From contig NZ_CP006644.1 in NCBI RefSeq assembly GCF_000512205.2, positions 1,054,001 through 1,118,000 of the forward strand: a DNA stretch of 64,000 nucleotides, read 5' to 3'. The stretch is from Sphingomonas sanxanigenens DSM 19645 = NX02 (GTDB lineage: Bacteria; Pseudomonadota; Alphaproteobacteria; Sphingomonadales; Sphingomonadaceae). This document shows, in pieces, positions 60,703-64,000 of this stretch. Both the position numbers and the translations under genes were made by a program. The notes beneath the pieces are model-generated. The model had not been told where the DNA came from, did no database searches, and worked only from the letters and a program-made list of their open reading frames with translations. Within the stretch, counting starts at the first letter, position 1. Each line of letters opens with the position of its first letter.

Positions 60703-62643
60703 ATGCCGACCGATGCAAACGGAACGACCGGCGCCGCGACTGGAGTGGGAATGACCGACCAGACCGGCGCCAAGCCGAATCACGAGCCCAAGGGCGGCCT
60801 CCACGCGCTGGCGCTGGGCGCGCTGGGCGTCGTCTTCGGCGATATCGGCACCTCGCCGCTCTATGCGCTGAAGGAAAGCTTCGTCGGTCACCACCCGCTC
60901 GCCGTCGATCAGCCCCACATCTATGGCGTGCTCTCGCTGGTGTTCTGGACGATGACGCTGATCGTCACCGTCAAATATGTCGTGCTGATCCTGCGCGCGG
61001 ACAATGAGGGCGAGGGCGGCAGCATGGCGCTGCTCGCGCTGGTGATGCGGCGGAGCAAGCTCGACGGCTGGAAGGGCCCGGTCGCGGCGCTCGGCGTGCT
61101 TGCCACCGCGCTCTTCTATGGCGACGCGATCATCACGCCGGCGATCTCGGTGCTCTCCGCGGTCGAGGGACTGACGGTGGTGGAAGGCGGGTTCGACCGC
61201 TTCGTCGTGCCGCTCGCGATCGCGATCCTCGCCGGCCTGTTCCTGATCCAGCGCCGCGGTACCGCGCGGGTCGCCGCCTGGTTCGGTCCGATCATGGCGC
61301 TCTATTTCGCGGCGCTGGCGCTGCTCGGCATCGCCAACATCGTCGAGCACCCGGAGATCCTGGGGATCGTCAATCCGTGGTGGGCACTCAACTTCTTCCT
61401 GATCGATCCGAAGCTGGGGTTCCTCGCGCTGGGATCGGTGGTGCTGGCGGTGACAGGCGCTGAGGCGCTCTATGCCGATATGGGCCATTTCGGCCGCCGC
61501 GCGATCAGCGCCGCCTGGCTCTATGTCGCCTTTCCGTGCCTCCTGCTCAACTATATGGGGCAGGGCGCGCTGCTGTTGAGCACGCCCGCCGCCGCCGCCA
61601 ACCCCTTCTTCCTGATGGCGCCCGAATGGGCGCGCCTGCCGCTGGTCGGGCTGGCGACATTGGCGACGGTGATCGCCAGCCAGGCGGTGATCACGGGTGC
61701 CTATTCGGTCACCCAGCAGGCGATGCAGCTCGGCTATCTGCCGCGCCTCAGGATCAATCACACCAGCGCCGATGCTGCGGGGCAGATCTATATCCCGCTG
61801 GTCAACTGGGGGCTGATGCTGCTCGTCATGCTGCTGGTGATGGGCTTCGGCAGCTCGGGCGATCTGGCAGCGGCCTATGGCATCGCCGTCACCGGCACCA
61901 TGCTGATCACGTCCTGCATGTTCGGCATCCTCGCCTTCGCGGTGTGGCGCTGGCACCCCGCGCTCGCCGGCGTCGCCACCGCGGCGTTCGTGCTGATCGA
62001 CGGCGCCTATTTCGCCTCAAACATCACCAAGATCCCCGATGGCGGCTGGTTCCCGCTGCTGGTCGCCGCGATCGTCTTCACGTTGCTCACCACCTGGGCG
62101 CGGGGGCGGCAGATCATGCGCGTCTACATGCAGGAAGGCGCGATGGACCTCGACCTGTTCATCCGCTCGACGGGCAAGTCGCTCGAACGTGTGCCCGGCA
62201 CCGCGATCTTCCTGTCGTCGACCACCGACGGCGTGCCGCCCTCGCTGCTCCACAATGTGAAGCACAACAAGGTGCTGCACGAGCGCGTCGTGATCCTGAC
62301 GGTGAAGACGGAGGGCGTGCCCTATGTCGGCAAGGCGGGCGTGGTCGAGAAGATCGACGCCGGCGAGGGCTTCTACCGGATGGTCATCCGCCACGGCTTC
62401 ATGCAGGAGGTCAACATCCCGCGCAGCCTGGAAACAGTGAAGGATTGCGGCGGCAAGTTCGCCGCGATGGAGACCAGTTATTTCCTCAGCCGCCAGACGG
62501 TGATCCCATCCGAACGGCCGGGCATGGCGCTGTGGCGCGAGAAACTGTTCGCGTGGATGGTGCAGAATGCGGAAAGCCCGATGGCTTTCTTCGGGCTGCC
62601 GATCAACCGCGTGATCGAGCTGGGATCGCAGCTCGAAATCTAG
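60703..62643 (+). CDS. kup: low-affinity potassium uptake protein Kup
   Basis: 646 residues from ATG at 60703 with TCTGGAG upstream; ATGs at 60670 and 60751 are alternatives. About twelve membrane helices: ALGAL, VVFGDIGTSPLYALKESF (diagnostic GDIGTSPLY), TALFYGDAIITPAISVLSAV, and the cytoplasmic C-terminal domain (KVLHERVVILTVKTEGVPYV). Proton-driven K+ import. Next to kdpE/kdpD, so potassium genes cluster here. Confidence 0.97.
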   Translation: MPTDANGTTGAATGVGMTDQTGAKPNHEPKGGLHALALGALGVVFGDIGTSPLYALKESFVGHHPLAVDQPHIYGVLSLVFWTMTLIVTVKYVVLILRADNEGEGGSMALLALVMRRSKLDGWKGPVAALGVLATALFYGDAIITPAISVLSAVEGLTVVEGGFDRFVVPLAIAILAGLFLIQRRGTARVAAWFGPIMALYFAALALLGIANIVEHPEILGIVNPWWALNFFLIDPKLGFLALGSVVLAVTGAEALYADMGHFGRRAISAAWLYVAFPCLLLNYMGQGALLLSTPAAAANPFFLMAPEWARLPLVGLATLATVIASQAVITGAYSVTQQAMQLGYLPRLRINHTSADAAGQIYIPLVNWGLMLLVMLLVMGFGSSGDLAAAYGIAVTGTMLITSCMFGILAFAVWRWHPALAGVATAAFVLIDGAYFASNITKIPDGGWFPLLVAAIVFTLLTTWARGRQIMRVYMQEGAMDLDLFIRSTGKSLERVPGTAIFLSSTTDGVPPSLLHNVKHNKVLHERVVILTVKTEGVPYVGKAGVVEKIDAGEGFYRMVIRHGFMQEVNIPRSLETVKDCGGKFAAMETSYFLSRQTVIPSERPGMALWREKLFAWMVQNAESPMAFFGLPINRVIELGSQLEI

Positions 62644-62771
62644 CCGGCGAGCGCCTTCGACGCCATGAAGGCGATGGTGACGAGGCCGCAGGAATAGAGC
62701 GAAAGGGTGACCGGGCCCTGCATGCCGAGCCAGTCGACGATGCTGGACCAGAGCTGATTGGGGTCTGACAT
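62640..62771 (-). CDS. 43-aa hydrophobic peptide between kup and kdpE
   Basis: MSDPNQLWSSIVDWLGMQGP then one membrane helix (VTLSLYSCGLVTIAFMASKA) and LAG. Its stop overlaps the kup stop on the other strand. It is KdpF-sized but carries extra N-terminal residues and the neighbours are the sensor genes, not kdpA. No strong ribosome binding site. Could be a real small protein or chance. Confidence 0.4.
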   Translation of the reverse strand: MSDPNQLWSSIVDWLGMQGPVTLSLYSCGLVTIAFMASKALAG

Positions 62772-62872
62772 CAGGCTGATGTGCCCCGCGGCGGCAGCGA
62801 CTTTCGAGACGGGGAAATCCAGAACGGCGTTGGAATCGCGTAGGATTCACTCCGCAGCTTGCGGGGGTAGTT

Positions 62873-63562
62873 TTACTCAGCCTTCAGGCGGTACCCGATT
62901 CCCAGCTCGTTCACGATGATCTGCGGCCGCTGCGGATCCGCTTCCAGCTTTTGCCGCAGCGTCTTCACCAGCACGCGCAGATATTCGACGTGATGGTCCA
63001 CCTCGCGTGGCCAGACATGGTTCATGATCTGGCTGTGGGTGATGACGCGGCCGGGGAAGCGGGCGAGCTGTTCGAGCACCGCATATTCCTTGGGGGTCAG
63101 ATGCACCTCGGCGCCGGCGCGCAGCACCTGGCGACGCATCAGGTCGATCTCGACATCGCCCGCCTTCACCGCCAGCGCGCCGCCATCCCGCGTCATCCGG
63201 TTGCGCAGCGCGACGCGGACGCGGGCGAGCAGTTCCTCGGTGTCGAACGGCTTGGTCAGATAATCGTCTGCACCGAGATCGAGCGATGCGACCTTCTCGT
63301 CGGTCGCATCGCGCGCGGAGACGATGATCAAGGTTGCGTCGGACTGCGTCTTGATCAGCGGCACCAACTCCAGCCCGTCGCGGTCGGGCAGGCCGAGGTC
63401 GAGCAGCACGATATCGGGCCGGTCGGCGCGCAGCCGGCTCATCGCCTCGCGGCCGCTCGCGGCCTCGCTGGTCGCATAGCCGGCGCGGGCGAGCGCGGTG
63501 GTCATCAGCTTGCGGATGTGCGGCTCGTCATCGACGATCAGCACATGGTGGCGGGTGGTCAT
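62873..63562 (-). CDS. kdpE: response regulator KdpE
   Basis: 229 residues, OmpR/PhoB class. Receiver: LIVDDEPHIRKLM, phosphoacceptor Asp55 in VLLDLGLPDRDG, and Lys in DDYLTKPFDTEELL. C-terminal winged helix: LTPKEYAVLEQLARFPGRVI, HVEYLRVLVKTLRQKLEADP. Activates the high-affinity Kdp potassium ATPase genes. Stop to kdpD start overlap pattern (ATGA) at 63559-63562. Confidence 0.94.
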   Translation of the reverse strand: MTTRHHVLIVDDEPHIRKLMTTALARAGYATSEAASGREAMSRLRADRPDIVLLDLGLPDRDGLELVPLIKTQSDATLIIVSARDATDEKVASLDLGADDYLTKPFDTEELLARVRVALRNRMTRDGGALAVKAGDVEIDLMRRQVLRAGAEVHLTPKEYAVLEQLARFPGRVITHSQIMNHVWPREVDHHVEYLRVLVKTLRQKLEADPQRPQIIVNELGIGYRLKAE

Positions 63563-64000
63563 GGCAGGTCCTGGTCATCGAGCGCGGAAATCACCGCCGA
63601 CTCGGGAATCGTGATGGTGAAGCAGGCGCCGGGAGGGTCGACATTGCGCGCGGAAACCGCGAGCCCCATCGCTTCGGCGAACCCCTTGACGATGGCGAGG
63701 CCGAGCCCGGTGCCGCCCTTGGCGCGATCCGATCCCTCCAGCCGGGTGAAGGTCTCGAACAATTTGCTCTCCTTGCCCGGCGGGATGCCCGGCCCCTGGT
63801 CGATGATGGAGAGCGCGATGCCCTGCGCGTCGCGTCGCGCCGCGATCGTCACCGGCGTATCCGGGTCGGCATAGCGCCCGGTATTGTCGAGCAGGTTGAT
63901 CAGGCAGTGATGGAAAAGCTGCGGATCGATGCGCACCAGCGGCATGTCCGGCGGGATCTCCAGCCGGATCTCATGGCCGGCCAGCGCGCGCCGGGTGTCG
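63559..64000 (-). CDS. kdpD: sensor histidine kinase KdpD, C-terminal fragment
   Basis: Only the last 146 codons are in the window; the gene continues past 64000. The visible ATPase part has LFHHCLINLLDNTGRYADPD (N box), IIDQGPGIPPGKESKLFETF (G1/F boxes) and GGTGLGLAIVKGFAEAMG (G2). The pairing with KdpE supports the name. The N-terminal KdpD domains cannot be seen. Confidence 0.88.
   Translation of the reverse strand, partial: DTRRALAGHEIRLEIPPDMPLVRIDPQLFHHCLINLLDNTGRYADPDTPVTIAARRDAQGIALSIIDQGPGIPPGKESKLFETFTRLEGSDRAKGGTGLGLAIVKGFAEAMGLAVSARNVDPPGACFTITIPESAVISALDDQDLP

Noticed and set aside
62640-62771. kdpF
   Set aside because: The peptide is longer than KdpF and kdpA is not adjacent, so the name is not justified.

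Overview
The window looks like the chromosome of an alphaproteobacterium of the Sphingomonadaceae, most likely Sphingomonas. The GC content is high, the order mreB-mreC-mreD-mrdA-rodA is intact, and class A RNase P RNA, a long-form leuA, bioFDA, ilvBHC and several sphingomonad-style palindromic intergenic repeats are present. The genus is an inference from gene content and style; no database search was run.

Layout. Positions 1-890 are chromosome (start of a GNAT acetyltransferase and a lipocalin-like secreted protein). Positions 892-26925 are a 26-kb integrative element inserted at the 3' end of a tRNA-Lys(CTT) gene and bounded by a 54-bp direct repeat. It carries a tyrosine integrase, an IS21-family element flanked by two truncated genes, an AT-rich two-helix membrane protein gene, a leftward operon of small phage-type genes (9737 to 7557), a divergent XRE repressor with three AACG-N5-CGTT operator-like sites, and a rightward, translationally coupled operon (10473-18710). 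That operon ends in a 1783-residue virion-associated protein with an ADP-ribosyltransferase-like domain and repeated PPPPxGFxxD tags. After it comes a cargo region with a Rap1a-like protein, lipoproteins, tandem small paralogues, a DUF3800 protein, stacked terminators and an HTH protein. I see no terminase, portal or capsid gene, so this is either a deleted prophage or an unusual element that kept only the ejection-type proteins.

From 26956 onward the chromosome resumes. A second tRNA-Lys is followed by the cell-shape operon (mreB to rodA, leftward), mutL, an EamA permease, and leuA with a leucine-rich leader peptide that looks like a genuine attenuator. Next come a YceI protein, the biotin genes bioF-bioD-bioA, two tandem SGNH-like proteins, and ilvC, ilvH and ilvB. 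They are followed by miaA and serB (divergent and overlapping), a Sel1/SPOR protein, a 2Fe-2S protein, a J-domain protein, a YoaK-type permease, rnpB, a class A penicillin-binding protein, a SWIB protein, a CDF metal transporter, DoxX, a nitroreductase, a hydrolase-OsmC fusion and a separate OsmC. The window closes with kup and the potassium two-component genes kdpE and kdpD (partial).

Functionally the chromosomal part is housekeeping: envelope elongation, branched-chain amino acid and biotin synthesis, and potassium homeostasis. The items most worth a second look are the integrative element (its missing packaging genes, scar-like IS21 junction, arm-type repeats and tagged virion proteins) and the leuA leader.
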